A stretch of 64,000 bases of DNA, taken from Catenovulum sp. 2E275 (GTDB lineage Bacteria; Pseudomonadota; Gammaproteobacteria; Enterobacterales; Alteromonadaceae). Shown here in pieces: positions 45,469-54,891 of the stretch. The stretch is taken from assembly GCF_025515275.1 (NCBI RefSeq), contig NZ_JAOPFU010000003.1, positions 186,001 to 250,000 on the forward strand. The letters run 5' to 3'. Numbering within the stretch: the stretch's first letter is position 1; every line of letters begins with the position of its first letter. The notes beneath the pieces were generated by a model. The model was not told the origin of the DNA. It made no database searches and saw nothing but the letters and a program-made list of their open reading frames with translations. A program made the position numbers and the translations under genes.

Positions 45469-46569
45469 ATGAATTGGCAAATAAAACCAATCGATCAAAC
45501 TTATGCTGAACCAATTCAGCAACACATTGATCAAAAAACCAAACCATTAGGTTCATTAGGCCAATTGGAAATACTCGCCAAGCAACTGGCGTTAATTACC
45601 AATACCTGTGCCCAACAAAATACAATAAAAGCACAGGATTGCCGGATTTTAATTTTTGCGGCTGACCATGGCATTGCCGAGCAGGGCGTAAGCATTGCTC
45701 CGGCAGAAGTGACCGGCCAAATGGTTGCAAATTTTGTCAATGGGGGCGCAGCCATTAATTGCTTTTGTCGAGCCAATCAAATTGATTTAAAAGTGATTGA
45801 TGCCGGCGTTAAATTTCCGCCTAATTTGCAATCAGAACAACTGATAAATCAATGGATTGCCGCTGGTACGCTAAATATTGTGGAACAAGCTGCAATGAGT
45901 GAAACTCAAGTGCAGAAAGCGCTAAAAAAAGGCGCGGAAATAGCCAATCAACAAATTAATGAAGGCGCTGATATTTTGGGATTTGGCGAAATGGGCATTG
46001 CCAATACCAGCGCCGCATCCGCTTTATTATCGGCCATATTAGCTTTACCGGTTGAGCAAACCGTTGGGCGCGGTACAGGTATTAGTGATTTAACCTTTAA
46101 GCACAAACAAGCTTTAATTGAACAGGCTTTAACCCGAGTTTTAAATCAATATCAGTTAAGTGAATTAGCTCAAATCAAACAATCACTGTCTCCAATACAA
46201 ATATTGGCTGAATTAGGTGGATTTGAAATAGCGCAAATGGTTGGTGCTATGTTGCAAAGTGCTGAATGTGGGCGAGCTATAGTCGTTGATGGTTTTATTG
46301 TCTCGGTGGCGGCATTAATTGCCAGCCAAATCGAACCGGCAATTAATGCATATTTTGTTTTTGCGCATCAAAGTGATGAAAAAGCGCACCAGATAGTTTT
46401 AGATTATTTTTCAGCACAACCTTTATTGCAACTGGGTTTACGTTTAGGTGAAGGTACGGGCGCTGCGCTTGCTATGCCTTTAATAAAAAGTGCGGCTGAG
46501 TTTTACAACCAAATGGCCACGTTTGCCAGCGCCAGCATTAGTCCGGTTGAGCAAAACTCAGTTAAGTAA
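45469..46569 (+). CDS. cobT: Nicotinate-nucleotide--dimethylbenzimidazole phosphoribosyltransferase
   Basis: Activates the lower ligand base to alpha-ribazole phosphate. At 366 aa it matches the family (about 350 aa). Conserved parts are KPLGSLGQLE, FAADHGIAEQGVSIAPAEVTGQMV, MGIANTSAASA, VGRGTGISD and the C-terminal LRLGEGTGAALAM; the catalytic glutamate lies in this last region. Preceded by CCGGAGTCG, a usable ribosome binding site. Confidence 0.96.
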   Translation: MNWQIKPIDQTYAEPIQQHIDQKTKPLGSLGQLEILAKQLALITNTCAQQNTIKAQDCRILIFAADHGIAEQGVSIAPAEVTGQMVANFVNGGAAINCFCRANQIDLKVIDAGVKFPPNLQSEQLINQWIAAGTLNIVEQAAMSETQVQKALKKGAEIANQQINEGADILGFGEMGIANTSAASALLSAILALPVEQTVGRGTGISDLTFKHKQALIEQALTRVLNQYQLSELAQIKQSLSPIQILAELGGFEIAQMVGAMLQSAECGRAIVVDGFIVSVAALIASQIEPAINAYFVFAHQSDEKAHQIVLDYFSAQPLLQLGLRLGEGTGAALAMPLIKSAAEFYNQMATFASASISPVEQNSVK

Positions 46570-46576
46570 AATCATT

Positions 46577-47362
46577 ATGCTCAAATTAATTAAACAGGAA
46601 ATCAACTTATTTGCGATTGCGCTCACTTTTTTCAGCCGCATTCCAAGCCCTGTTACAATTGATTTTTCAGCACAAAATTTAAGCCGGGCAAATCGATATT
46701 TTGCGTTAGTTGGCTGGATTTTAGGTGGTTTGGTTGCGCTGGTTTTTAGCATTGCAAATTTAGTTTTTAGCGATGCAATTAGTCTTTGGTTGGCGATGGC
46801 TGCGAGCTTATTGTTAACCGGCTGTTTTCACGAGGATGGCTTAGCCGATATGGCTGACGGGTTTGGCGGCGGTTATACCCTAGAGAAAAAGCTTAACATA
46901 ATGAAAGACAGCCGTTTAGGGACTTACGGTGCGAGCATTTTAATATTTGCATTAGCCGGAAAGTTTTTATTGTTGGCTGAATTATTAAACTACCAACTCA
47001 ATGCAATTTGGCTTTATTTACCTTTTGCTTATGCACTTTCACGCACAGTTGCGGCCAGCTTGATTTTTGATATGCAATATCAAAGTGAAGATTTAACCAG
47101 CAAATCAAAGCCGCTTGCTAATCAACAAAGTTTAACAGAGCTGATGATATTAATTGTTAGCATTTTACCGGCCATATTTTGGTTGGCTACTGAGCCATTA
47201 TTTGCTGTGATCATTTGTATGATTCTGTTTAGATGGTGCTTTAAAGCCTATTTACAGCGACAAATACAAGGTTATACCGGAGATTGTTTAGGCGCTGCGC
47301 AGCAAATTGCTGAGTTATTAATTTATTTGGTTTTATTGGCGAGTTTGAATCTTAGCCAATAA
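46577..47362 (+). CDS. cobS: Adenosylcobinamide-GDP ribazoletransferase
   Basis: Membrane enzyme joining alpha-ribazole (phosphate) to AdoCbi-GDP, the last assembly step of B12. A 261-aa protein (E. coli CobS 247 aa) with several hydrophobic helices and the catalytic aspartate segment HEDGLADMADGFGGG. The ATG at 46577, seven bases after the cobT stop, is chosen because the upstream extension to 46490 lies inside cobT and is not membrane-like. Confidence 0.94.
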   Translation: MLKLIKQEINLFAIALTFFSRIPSPVTIDFSAQNLSRANRYFALVGWILGGLVALVFSIANLVFSDAISLWLAMAASLLLTGCFHEDGLADMADGFGGGYTLEKKLNIMKDSRLGTYGASILIFALAGKFLLLAELLNYQLNAIWLYLPFAYALSRTVAASLIFDMQYQSEDLTSKSKPLANQQSLTELMILIVSILPAIFWLATEPLFAVIICMILFRWCFKAYLQRQIQGYTGDCLGAAQQIAELLIYLVLLASLNLSQ

Positions 47363-47396
47363 ACCTGCTATTGATTCGTTTTAGGGAAATCTGAAT

Positions 47397-47930
47397 TTGA
47401 TTTATTTTGTGATTGGCGGGGCGCGTTCAGGAAAATCAGGTTATGCGGCAAAATTAGCCGCTACTTTGGCTAAACAACAAACCGCCGAAGTATTAAATAT
47501 CGCGACTGCGCAAGCATTTGATGATGAAATGAGTGATCGTATTAAAAAGCATCAGCAGGACAGGCCAGCACATTGGCAATTAGCCGAAGTACCGCTGGAA
47601 CTGACTGAATATTTAACAAAAGTGTCGCAAAATAAAAAAGTAATACTAATTGACTGTTTGACTTTATGGTTGAATAATCAGCTATTTGAAAAACCAGCAC
47701 AGAATTTTGAAACCTGTTTTAAACAGCTAAGTCACATTTTATTGTCATTAAGCTGTGATGTAATATTAGTCGCAAACGAAGTCGGCTTGGGGGTTATTCC
47801 CAGTGGTGAAATTAGCCGAAAATTTGTAGATGAAGCAGGCAGGTTAAACCAACTCATGGCACAAATTGCGCATGATGTTGTATTTATGGCAGCTGGCTTG
47901 CCACTCCAATTAAAAGGAAAGCCACAATGA
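47397..47930 (+). CDS. cobU: Bifunctional adenosylcobinamide kinase / guanylyltransferase
   Basis: Phosphorylates and then guanylylates adenosylcobinamide. A 177-aa protein with the P-loop GGARSGKSGYA at the N-terminus, the VILIDCLTLWLNN segment, and VANEVGLGVIP. The start is a TTG codon with AGGGA 9 bases upstream. Its last four bases overlap the start of the phosphatase gene. Confidence 0.95.
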   Translation: MIYFVIGGARSGKSGYAAKLAATLAKQQTAEVLNIATAQAFDDEMSDRIKKHQQDRPAHWQLAEVPLELTEYLTKVSQNKKVILIDCLTLWLNNQLFEKPAQNFETCFKQLSHILLSLSCDVILVANEVGLGVIPSGEISRKFVDEAGRLNQLMAQIAHDVVFMAAGLPLQLKGKPQ

Positions 47931-48571
47931 CAAATCAAATAAAACCGTCTCGATTTACCTTATTACGTCACGGCTCAGTAGCCGGACGACCTGCGTTATA
48001 TGGTCAAACTAACGTTGCTTTGAGCGATCAAGGCTTAAAAGATATGTATAGCGCAGTTGAAATTTTAGATAAAGCAGAGCCAATTGATAAAATTTATTCT
48101 TCGCCTTTATTGCGCTGCGCTATGTTTGCCGAAGCTTATGGCGAATCGCATAATCACGACATTTATTTAGATCACAGATTATCTGAAATGGATTTTGGCC
48201 GTTTTGATGGAATTCCGTACGACAGATTACGCCAGCATTGGGATAAACTCGAAGCATTTTGGGCCAACCCATACAAAAATACGCCACCAGAGGGTGAGCG
48301 CTTAAAACAGTTTGGCATTCGGGTAAAATCAATCTGGAATGAGCTTCAACAAGAAAACCAAGGGCAACACTATTTATTGGTCTGCCACGGTGGTGTGATC
48401 CGAATTATTCTGGCCAGTATTTTAGATATTGACTGGAAAAACGCACACTGGTTTAGCCGGTTAAAAGTAGATTATGCCTCAATCAGCCAAATTGAAATTG
48501 GCTCACATAAAAAGTCTACTCCAATTATTAAATGCATTGGCGCTAAACCGGCTGGCTTGTTAACAGATTAG
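47927..48571 (+). CDS. cobC: Histidine phosphatase, probable alpha-ribazole phosphatase
   Basis: A 214-aa histidine phosphatase with the catalytic [10 protein letters not shown] (phosphohistidine site) and a second histidine in [10 protein letters not shown]. In B12 synthesis CobC dephosphorylates alpha-ribazole phosphate or adenosylcobalamin phosphate. Assignment to this role rests on its position overlapping cobU by 4 bases and preceding cobQ. Confidence 0.86.
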   Translation: MTNQIKPSRFTLLRHGSVAGRPALYGQTNVALSDQGLKDMYSAVEILDKAEPIDKIYSSPLLRCAMFAEAYGESHNHDIYLDHRLSEMDFGRFDGIPYDRLRQHWDKLEAFWANPYKNTPPEGERLKQFGIRVKSIWNELQQENQGQHYLLVCHGGVIRIILASILDIDWKNAHWFSRLKVDYASISQIEIGSHKKSTPIIKCIGAKPAGLLTD

Positions 48572-48579
48572 AATGTGTT

Positions 48580-50073
48580 TTGATAAATAAAACAATTATG
48601 GTGCAGGGCACAAGCTCAGACGCCGGTAAAAGCATGTTAGTCGCTGGAATTTGTCGGGTGCTGGCAAAAAAACAGTTAAAAATTGCACCGTTTAAACCTC
48701 AAAATATGGCATTAAATAGTGCAGTCACAGCTGATGGCGGCGAGATTGGTCGGGCACAAGCGGTACAAGCTTTAGCTGCTGGGGTTGAATCTCAAATCGA
48801 TTTTAATCCGATATTATTAAAACCCAGTTCAGACACCGGTGCTCAAGTTATTATTCATGGCAAAGCTATCTCAAATATGCAGGCCAAAGCTTACCATGAC
48901 TATAAAAAAGTGGCGATGGATGCGGTTATTGAATCACATCAAAGGCTTGAACAAAATTTTGATGTGATCGTGGTAGAAGGCGCGGGTAGTCCGGCTGAAA
49001 TTAATTTACGTGAAGGCGATATTGCCAATATGGGGTTTGCCGAAAAAGTGAATTGTCCGGTTATTTTAGTGGCCGATATTGACCGCGGTGGTGTGTTTGC
49101 GCAAATTGTTGGTACTTTAGCCCTGTTATCTGAGTCAGAACAAAATCGGGTAATTGGTTTTGTGATCAATAAATTTAGAGGCGATATTGCTCTGTTAAAA
49201 CCCGGCCTTGATTGGTTAGAAGCAAAAACCAATAAACCGGTTTTAGGTGTGTTACCTTATTTGCATGGGCTGGATATTGCCGCCGAAGATGCAATTCATA
49301 CCGAACAGCAACTTGAAAAAACAGAGCTAACGATAGTTGTTCCTGTTGTTCCACGAATTAGTAATCATACAGATTTTGATGCGCTGAGATTGCATCCTAA
49401 TATCAATCTGATTCATGCGCCACCGAATAAACCTTTGCCTGCCGGTGATTTAATTATTTTACCGGGAAGTAAAAATACCCGTGCAGATTTAGCCTATATA
49501 AAACAACAAGGTTGGGATCGGCAAATCGCCAAACATTTAAGATTTGGTGGCAAATTATTTGGTATTTGTGGCGGTTACCAAATGTTAGGGCAAAGCATTA
49601 ACGATCCATTAGGAATTGAAGATAAAGCCGGTAACAGCCAAGGTTTGGGTTATTTACCACTGATTACCGAATTACAAACAGAGAAAAAGCTTAAACAAAA
49701 TTCAGGCGTTTTTAATTTAACTGGCGAGAACATCAAAGTGAGTGGTTATGAAATTCACTGCGGGCAAACTCAAGTTATGACACCATTGACGAATAGCGCA
49801 GAACATCGGCCGTTACTTGAATTAAGCGATAGCCAAGATGGGCTGATTGATTTACAAACTAATCAAATTGCTGGTTGTTATTTGCATGGGGTGTTGGATT
49901 CACCAGAGGTAATCAACCAACTGGCAAACTGGTGCGGAATTAATTTAAATCAGCACCAAGCTGATGCTTTCGATTACCGCAAACAACAATTAGATGCATT
50001 AGACAAACTAGCCGACGCTTGTGCACAATATTTAGATTTTGCCGCAATAGAAGCGGCAATCAAACAATTTTAA
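48580..50073 (+). CDS. cobQ: Cobyric acid synthase CobQ/CbiP
   Basis: Glutamine-dependent amidotransferase that amidates the corrin side chains to give cobyric acid. The 497-aa protein has an N-terminal ATP-binding domain ([14 protein letters not shown]) and a C-terminal GATase domain with the nucleophile in [11 protein letters not shown] and a C-terminal catalytic histidine. The start appears to be TTG 48580, 8 bases after the cobC stop; ATG 48598 is an alternative. Adenosylated cobyrinate diamide would come from CobO. Confidence 0.95.
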   Translation: MINKTIMVQGTSSDAGKSMLVAGICRVLAKKQLKIAPFKPQNMALNSAVTADGGEIGRAQAVQALAAGVESQIDFNPILLKPSSDTGAQVIIHGKAISNMQAKAYHDYKKVAMDAVIESHQRLEQNFDVIVVEGAGSPAEINLREGDIANMGFAEKVNCPVILVADIDRGGVFAQIVGTLALLSESEQNRVIGFVINKFRGDIALLKPGLDWLEAKTNKPVLGVLPYLHGLDIAAEDAIHTEQQLEKTELTIVVPVVPRISNHTDFDALRLHPNINLIHAPPNKPLPAGDLIILPGSKNTRADLAYIKQQGWDRQIAKHLRFGGKLFGICGGYQMLGQSINDPLGIEDKAGNSQGLGYLPLITELQTEKKLKQNSGVFNLTGENIKVSGYEIHCGQTQVMTPLTNSAEHRPLLELSDSQDGLIDLQTNQIAGCYLHGVLDSPEVINQLANWCGINLNQHQADAFDYRKQQLDALDKLADACAQYLDFAAIEAAIKQF

Positions 50074-50086
50074 ACAGGGAAAACTC

Positions 50087-50692
50087 ATGGTAGATGAAAA
50101 CCGTAAAGCCGAACGTCATCAGGCAAGAATGCAACGTTTAAAAGAAAAAGTAGATGCAAAAATTAATGCTGCGACAGAAGAGCGCGGCATTATTATTGTT
50201 ATAACCGGTAACGGTAAAGGAAAAAGTACCTCGGGTTTTGGCACAGTTGCACGAGCCGTTGGACATGGTTTAAAAACAGCCGTAGTGCAGTTTATTAAAG
50301 GAACTTGGGCCTGTGGCGAGCGAGAACTGTTAGAAAAAAACGGGACAGAATTTCATGTTATGGCGACTGGCTTTACATGGGAAACACAAAATAAAGCGGC
50401 GGATATTGCCGCTGCCGAAAAAGTTTGGCAAGCCGGCAAAAAATTACTGAACGATGAAAGTGTAGATTTAGTATTATTTGATGAGCTTACTTATATGCTC
50501 AGTTACGATTATCTTGATTTAGATGAAGTGCTGGATGCAATTGTAAACCGTCCGGTTAATCAGCATGTGGTGATTACCGGTCGCGGCGCTCACAAAAGTT
50601 TAATTGAAATTGCCGATACAGTGAGTGAGGTGCAGTCAGTTAAACATGCGTTTGAAGCCGGAATTAAAGCACAAAAAGGAATCGACTGGTAA
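50087..50692 (+). CDS. cobO: Cob(I)yrinic acid a,c-diamide adenosyltransferase
   Basis: Transfers the adenosyl group of ATP to the cobalt of corrinoids. The 201-aa protein of the CobO/BtuR type has the P-loop ITGNGKGKSTSGFG and KGTWACGERELLE, FDELTYML and VITGRGAHKSL segments. CAGGGAAAA precedes the ATG. It overlaps btuF's start by one base. Confidence 0.95.
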   Translation: MVDENRKAERHQARMQRLKEKVDAKINAATEERGIIIVITGNGKGKSTSGFGTVARAVGHGLKTAVVQFIKGTWACGERELLEKNGTEFHVMATGFTWETQNKAADIAAAEKVWQAGKKLLNDESVDLVLFDELTYMLSYDYLDLDEVLDAIVNRPVNQHVVITGRGAHKSLIEIADTVSEVQSVKHAFEAGIKAQKGIDW

Positions 50693-51585
50693 TGGCTTTT
50701 AATCTCAAATTTAAGCAACTTTGCCGTTTTTGGTTAGTTTGCTGCGGGTTAAGTGCCAGTATCGCCATCAGTTTTGTCGCCAACGCGGATGATACAAATA
50801 GCGCAGAAAACAAAACCGTTCGAGTGATAGCGACAGCGCCACATATTGTTGAAATGTTATATGCAATAGAGGCGGGCGATAATATTGTTGGAACAACAGA
50901 ACATTCTGATTATCCGCAGGCCGCACAAAAAATCCCAAGAATTGGTAATTATGCTGGTTTGCAAATTGAAAAAATATTAGCGTTAAAGCCGGATTATATT
51001 GTGGCGTGGAAAACCGGTAATCCTCCGCAGGATCTTGCCCGTTTAGAAAAACTGGGCATTCCGATTATCTATTCTGAACCAAACGGGCTTGAAAGTGTGG
51101 CACAAGAGCTGAAAATGTTGGGGAAAATCACTCATAAAACAGCGCAAGCAGAACAAGCCGCTCAAGCTTATTTAGATAAACTCGCTGTATTGCGTAAAAA
51201 ATACCAAAATACGCAAACCCTAACTGTGTTTTATCAACTTTGGGCGGCTCCGCTAACCACTATCGCAAATCAAGCATGGCCTCAACATTTATTGAATGTT
51301 TGCAATGTAACCAACCCATTTGTTGACTTACAGGGCGATTATCCACAAATCAGCATTGAGCATGTTTTAGTTCAGCAACCGCAGGTTATTATTATTCCAA
51401 GCTCACTAGCTGAACCCAATGAAATGAAAGGATTTTGGCAAAAATATCCGCAAATTCCAGCGGTTAAAAACGAACAAATTAAACTGGTTAATTCAGACAA
51501 ACTACACCGCATGACACCACGTAGTTTAGATGAGTTGGAAGTGATGTGTGACAAATTGAACCAGGCGAGGGCATTTTATTATTAG
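50692..51585 (+). CDS. btuF: Periplasmic cobalamin-binding protein (BtuF-like)
   Basis: A 297-aa periplasmic solute-binding protein with a Sec signal peptide (about 32 residues, ending at VANA). The mature protein has VIATAPHIVEMLYAIEAG and a helical backbone linker typical of class III binding proteins, and hands the ligand to the BtuC-BtuD importer. It is the last gene of the operon, and an inverted repeat follows. B12 as the ligand is inferred from riboswitch and operon context. Confidence 0.86.
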   Translation: MAFNLKFKQLCRFWLVCCGLSASIAISFVANADDTNSAENKTVRVIATAPHIVEMLYAIEAGDNIVGTTEHSDYPQAAQKIPRIGNYAGLQIEKILALKPDYIVAWKTGNPPQDLARLEKLGIPIIYSEPNGLESVAQELKMLGKITHKTAQAEQAAQAYLDKLAVLRKKYQNTQTLTVFYQLWAAPLTTIANQAWPQHLLNVCNVTNPFVDLQGDYPQISIEHVLVQQPQVIIIPSSLAEPNEMKGFWQKYPQIPAVKNEQIKLVNSDKLHRMTPRSLDELEVMCDKLNQARAFYY

Positions 51586-51652
51586 TAAATAGCTACATAC
51601 TTATCTTATTTAAAGTTAATTTAGTAGCTCGATGTTTAAGGCATTTTTGAAG

Positions 51653-51686
51653 TTTTCCCACCAACAACTCAGTTGATGGGAAAATT
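51653..51686. terminator. Terminator hairpin between the two convergent B12 operons
   Basis: TTTTCCCACCAAC (51653-51665) pairs with GTTGATGGGAAAA (51672-51684) with one mismatch across a 6-base loop. It lies between the convergent btuF and propeller lipoprotein genes and could stop both. Confidence 0.6.
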
Positions 51687-51712
51687 AAGATTGAATTATT
51701 TTGTAGCCAAAC

Positions 51713-52903
51713 TTAGTAGAAAAACTCAACTCTGACTGGTGGTAACTCTGTTGTAATACGATTTTCAAGTAAGCTGTTATCTTCAACCGAATAAACATCA
51801 ACACCTGGTGCTGCATCTGATGAAACGGAAACCCACAACCGATTCTCTGTATCTAATGCAATATCTGCAATGCCTTCGGCATTCATTACCGTTGCAGCTA
51901 CGTCCGCTTGAGTAATTAATCCGGTTGACGGATTAAATTGGTATAAGTTGGAAACCGCAGGCCAACCACTAGATGCATAAAAATAACCTTGTTCATCATT
52001 AACAATAATTGTTTCACTCAACACGTTAGCAGTATTATTTTCAATATCTGATGCATTTAATACTTCTGTTAATGCATAGTTATCTAAACTGATTTTTTCT
52101 ATTTTACTCGTTGAAATATCAGTTGTTGAATAAGCAGCATTACTTGTTATATATAAATTATCAGCGTAAGCCGTTAAGCTATCTTGCTGTGGGTTGATGC
52201 CATTTAATGGAATCCCTTTTAAGTTATCTTCTGAATTAGCATTAGTTTCAATTTCTTCACCTGTTTGTACATCAAATACAGCTACATAAGCTGTTTGAGG
52301 TACCCAATTTTCCATGCGCTGCATAACAATATAAAGCTTGCCATCATTAATTAAGCCATCTGCAGCAGTTGGATTTGTAGCTGTACCAGCATTATAAGCA
52401 GAGATATCAATACTACCAGTAATAAAGTCGGACTCGTCTGTTGCACTTGGGTTAATAATTAAAACTTTATCTGAACCATAACGGATCACAAAAGCTTTTT
52501 CTTCGTTTACAAACACAATATCATAAGGGTTACCAGATGCTTCTTCACCCGCTTGTTGAGTAGAAAAACTATATGCTGAATTTTCCATATCTTCGGCTGT
52601 AAACTTTTCTATTGTATCTATGGTATAGCGACCAATGTGATATAAATCATCTTGATAAGTTTTGATAGTATAGTCAGTTTTTATATCTGTTAATGCAATC
52701 TTTGTATTGGTGATTTGATAAGTATCAGAATCTAAAATAAGAACTTGCTGACCACTGGTATAATCCGACGCAACAGTATGGATTGCAACAGCAGAGACAG
52801 GCTGTATAGTTTGTTCCGAGTTACTATTGTTATCATCAGATGAGCAACCAGCTAACAGTATGGCCGCTGCAATCAGGCTAGTTTTAAATGTGATATGTGT
52901 CAT
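51713..52903 (-). CDS. Beta-propeller-like lipoprotein encoded next to the BtuB-like receptor
   Basis: A 396-aa protein with a lipoprotein signal (lipobox LLAGC, Cys20; next residue Ser, so outer-membrane targeting is expected). The mature part, after a Ser/Asn-rich linker, shows repeated beta-strand units of the YVTN/NHL type, for example YDIVFVNEEKAFVIRYGSDK, DGLINDGKLYIVMQ, YADNLYITSNAAY and IALDTENRLWVSVSS. It overlaps the receptor gene by 4 bases (ATGA), so they are coexpressed behind a cobalamin riboswitch. A surface corrinoid-binding accessory protein, like BtuG of Bacteroidetes, is the inferred role; sequence identity was not tested. Confidence 0.72.
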   Translation of the reverse strand: MTHITFKTSLIAAAILLAGCSSDDNNSNSEQTIQPVSAVAIHTVASDYTSGQQVLILDSDTYQITNTKIALTDIKTDYTIKTYQDDLYHIGRYTIDTIEKFTAEDMENSAYSFSTQQAGEEASGNPYDIVFVNEEKAFVIRYGSDKVLIINPSATDESDFITGSIDISAYNAGTATNPTAADGLINDGKLYIVMQRMENWVPQTAYVAVFDVQTGEEIETNANSEDNLKGIPLNGINPQQDSLTAYADNLYITSNAAYSTTDISTSKIEKISLDNYALTEVLNASDIENNTANVLSETIIVNDEQGYFYASSGWPAVSNLYQFNPSTGLITQADVAATVMNAEGIADIALDTENRLWVSVSSDAAPGVDVYSVEDNSLLENRITTELPPVRVEFFY

Positions 52904-54891
52904 AAGTTTATTTCCTCTAATGTAAAGCTAAGTTTAAATGCTCGGCCCATCGCCGGTCGATTAGCCAAATCCTGATAGTTTTGATCAAATAAGTTAAGAG
53001 CTTGCAGCGAGATTTTCCACTGCCTGAGCTGGTAATGCGCGTTTAAATCCACCACAGTGCGTTTGGCTCGCTGCTTGTCTATATTGGCTCTGGAAAAATA
53101 TAAATCTTTGTCATGAGAAACATCTAAAGAGAGTTTAATATTTTGGTTTAATTGATAATTAAGCCTAGTTTGGTATTGCTGGTGATAAATACCGGGTAAC
53201 ATTTTTTTATTAAAACTACTGATGTTTGACTCGGTGTTAGAATCGAGCAATGTCATATTAAAATCTAAATCTAATTTATTAGATAATGCATACTGAGCCA
53301 TTAGCTCAAATCCTAGTATTTTTGATGCTGAAATATTTTGATATGAGCCAACACCGCTGCTATTAAAAATAGCAACAATCGCATTTTCTTGATCAGTTTG
53401 ATAAATACTTGAGTTAAGTTGCCAGTTTTGCGCTTTAAATAAATAGTTGAATGATAGGGTGCTAGATTTTTCGGGTTGTAAATCATCATTGCCTTTTAAC
53501 ATTCCACGATCACCATAGCGCTCAAATAAAGCAGGAATTCGTACACCACGAGCAAGGCTAAAGCTTAACTGTTGAGCAGGATGAATCTGATAATTTAAAC
53601 TTGAATCAAAAGTAAAATAATTTTCGCTATTCAGTTTTGGCTCAAACGCATAATCGGTTTGTTGGTTAATGCGGTTACTGTTTTCATCCCATAACTGGTT
53701 TAGTAGTAAATGAGCAGACCAATCACTATTTTGATACTCAAATCGGCTGCCTAAATGATATTGAGTCTGCTCAGAAATAATGTCACAGCTACCTAACCCT
53801 GAGCAACCCAAACCTTGTTTACCCAAAAATGATTGAGACTCATATTCGCTATAAAAAACTTTAAAATAGGGGACTGCCGTTACTTCATCTAAATTAAATA
53901 AAGCGCTTAAATTTATAGCTTGTGTATCAGTTTGATAATCATGGCGTTCTTGCCGAGTCGAAATAAATTTATCCTGATACACTTCACCTTTAGATTCTAA
54001 ATAAGCTTCTAGTGATACTTGTTCAAGCAGGTCAAATCCAATTAGCCAATCGTCTGATACATTTACTCTGCGGGTATAAGTATCCAACGAAGCTTGGTTT
54101 TTATCTGAGTTATTTCGGTAACTTGGCAAATTTTTATTTTGTTCAATAAACTGAAACGAAGCCTTTATTTTATGATCATCCAGCACAAAGCTATCATTAA
54201 AATATGCATTCAATTTTTGATAGTCATTGTTGCGTAAATTTTCAGTCGCTGCCGTTTGTGGATTATATAAAGGCGCTGGTACTTTATACGGATAATTATT
54301 AGCAGTCGTTAGATAAGATAAGTTGATACTCATCTGGTGGTTGCCTAACTGTATGCTTTTTAACGCGCTAAATTCAGCTAAATCAAATGAACCTACTGCA
54401 CCGCTTAATCGGGTTTGTGGTTTATTAGGATCAAAGGTATTAATTTTAATTACGCCGCCAATTGGCGTTGAGCCGGTTCCAACCGCCTGATTTTTGCTGA
54501 TCTCAATGCTTTGAATTTGATCCAACGGCAACTGGTTTAAATCGAAACTACCAAATTGACCAGAATTAATGAGTTGACCATCAATATAAAACTGGACTTG
54601 TTTATCTGTGCTACCCCGAATAGAAACCGAAACCTGATTACCTAAACCACCAACCTGACGAATTTGAATACCAGCTTGTTTTTGCAAAATATCGGATAAA
54701 TTTACACCTTGGTTTAAAAAATCTTGGCGCTGTAAAAGTGTGTAGTTGGTTTTAAATGTGGTTTTTTCCCCTTTAATTTCAATCACATCATCAATTTGAT
54801 TATCGGCAAAAACAAAATTGCTTGAGATAAGCAAACTGCCTGCTAGCAATAAACAATTTGCCGGACACGATAATGCTTGGTTGATATTCAT
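52900..54891 (-). CDS. btuB: TonB-dependent outer-membrane receptor, BtuB-like
   Basis: A 663-aa TonB-dependent receptor (E. coli BtuB 614 aa). A signal peptide (to about residue 30) is followed by a TonB-box-like DDVIEIKGEK, a plug domain with LSDILQKQAGIQIRQVGGLG and VSIRGSTDKQVQFYIDG, and a beta-barrel. The protein ends in L rather than the usual F. AAAGGG lies 6 bases before the ATG. Cobalamin specificity is inferred from the upstream riboswitch and neighbouring B12 operon. Confidence 0.88.
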   Translation of the reverse strand: MNINQALSCPANCLLLAGSLLISSNFVFADNQIDDVIEIKGEKTTFKTNYTLLQRQDFLNQGVNLSDILQKQAGIQIRQVGGLGNQVSVSIRGSTDKQVQFYIDGQLINSGQFGSFDLNQLPLDQIQSIEISKNQAVGTGSTPIGGVIKINTFDPNKPQTRLSGAVGSFDLAEFSALKSIQLGNHQMSINLSYLTTANNYPYKVPAPLYNPQTAATENLRNNDYQKLNAYFNDSFVLDDHKIKASFQFIEQNKNLPSYRNNSDKNQASLDTYTRRVNVSDDWLIGFDLLEQVSLEAYLESKGEVYQDKFISTRQERHDYQTDTQAINLSALFNLDEVTAVPYFKVFYSEYESQSFLGKQGLGCSGLGSCDIISEQTQYHLGSRFEYQNSDWSAHLLLNQLWDENSNRINQQTDYAFEPKLNSENYFTFDSSLNYQIHPAQQLSFSLARGVRIPALFERYGDRGMLKGNDDLQPEKSSTLSFNYLFKAQNWQLNSSIYQTDQENAIVAIFNSSGVGSYQNISASKILGFELMAQYALSNKLDLDFNMTLLDSNTESNISSFNKKMLPGIYHQQYQTRLNYQLNQNIKLSLDVSHDKDLYFSRANIDKQRAKRTVVDLNAHYQLRQWKISLQALNLFDQNYQDLANRPAMGRAFKLSFTLEEINL

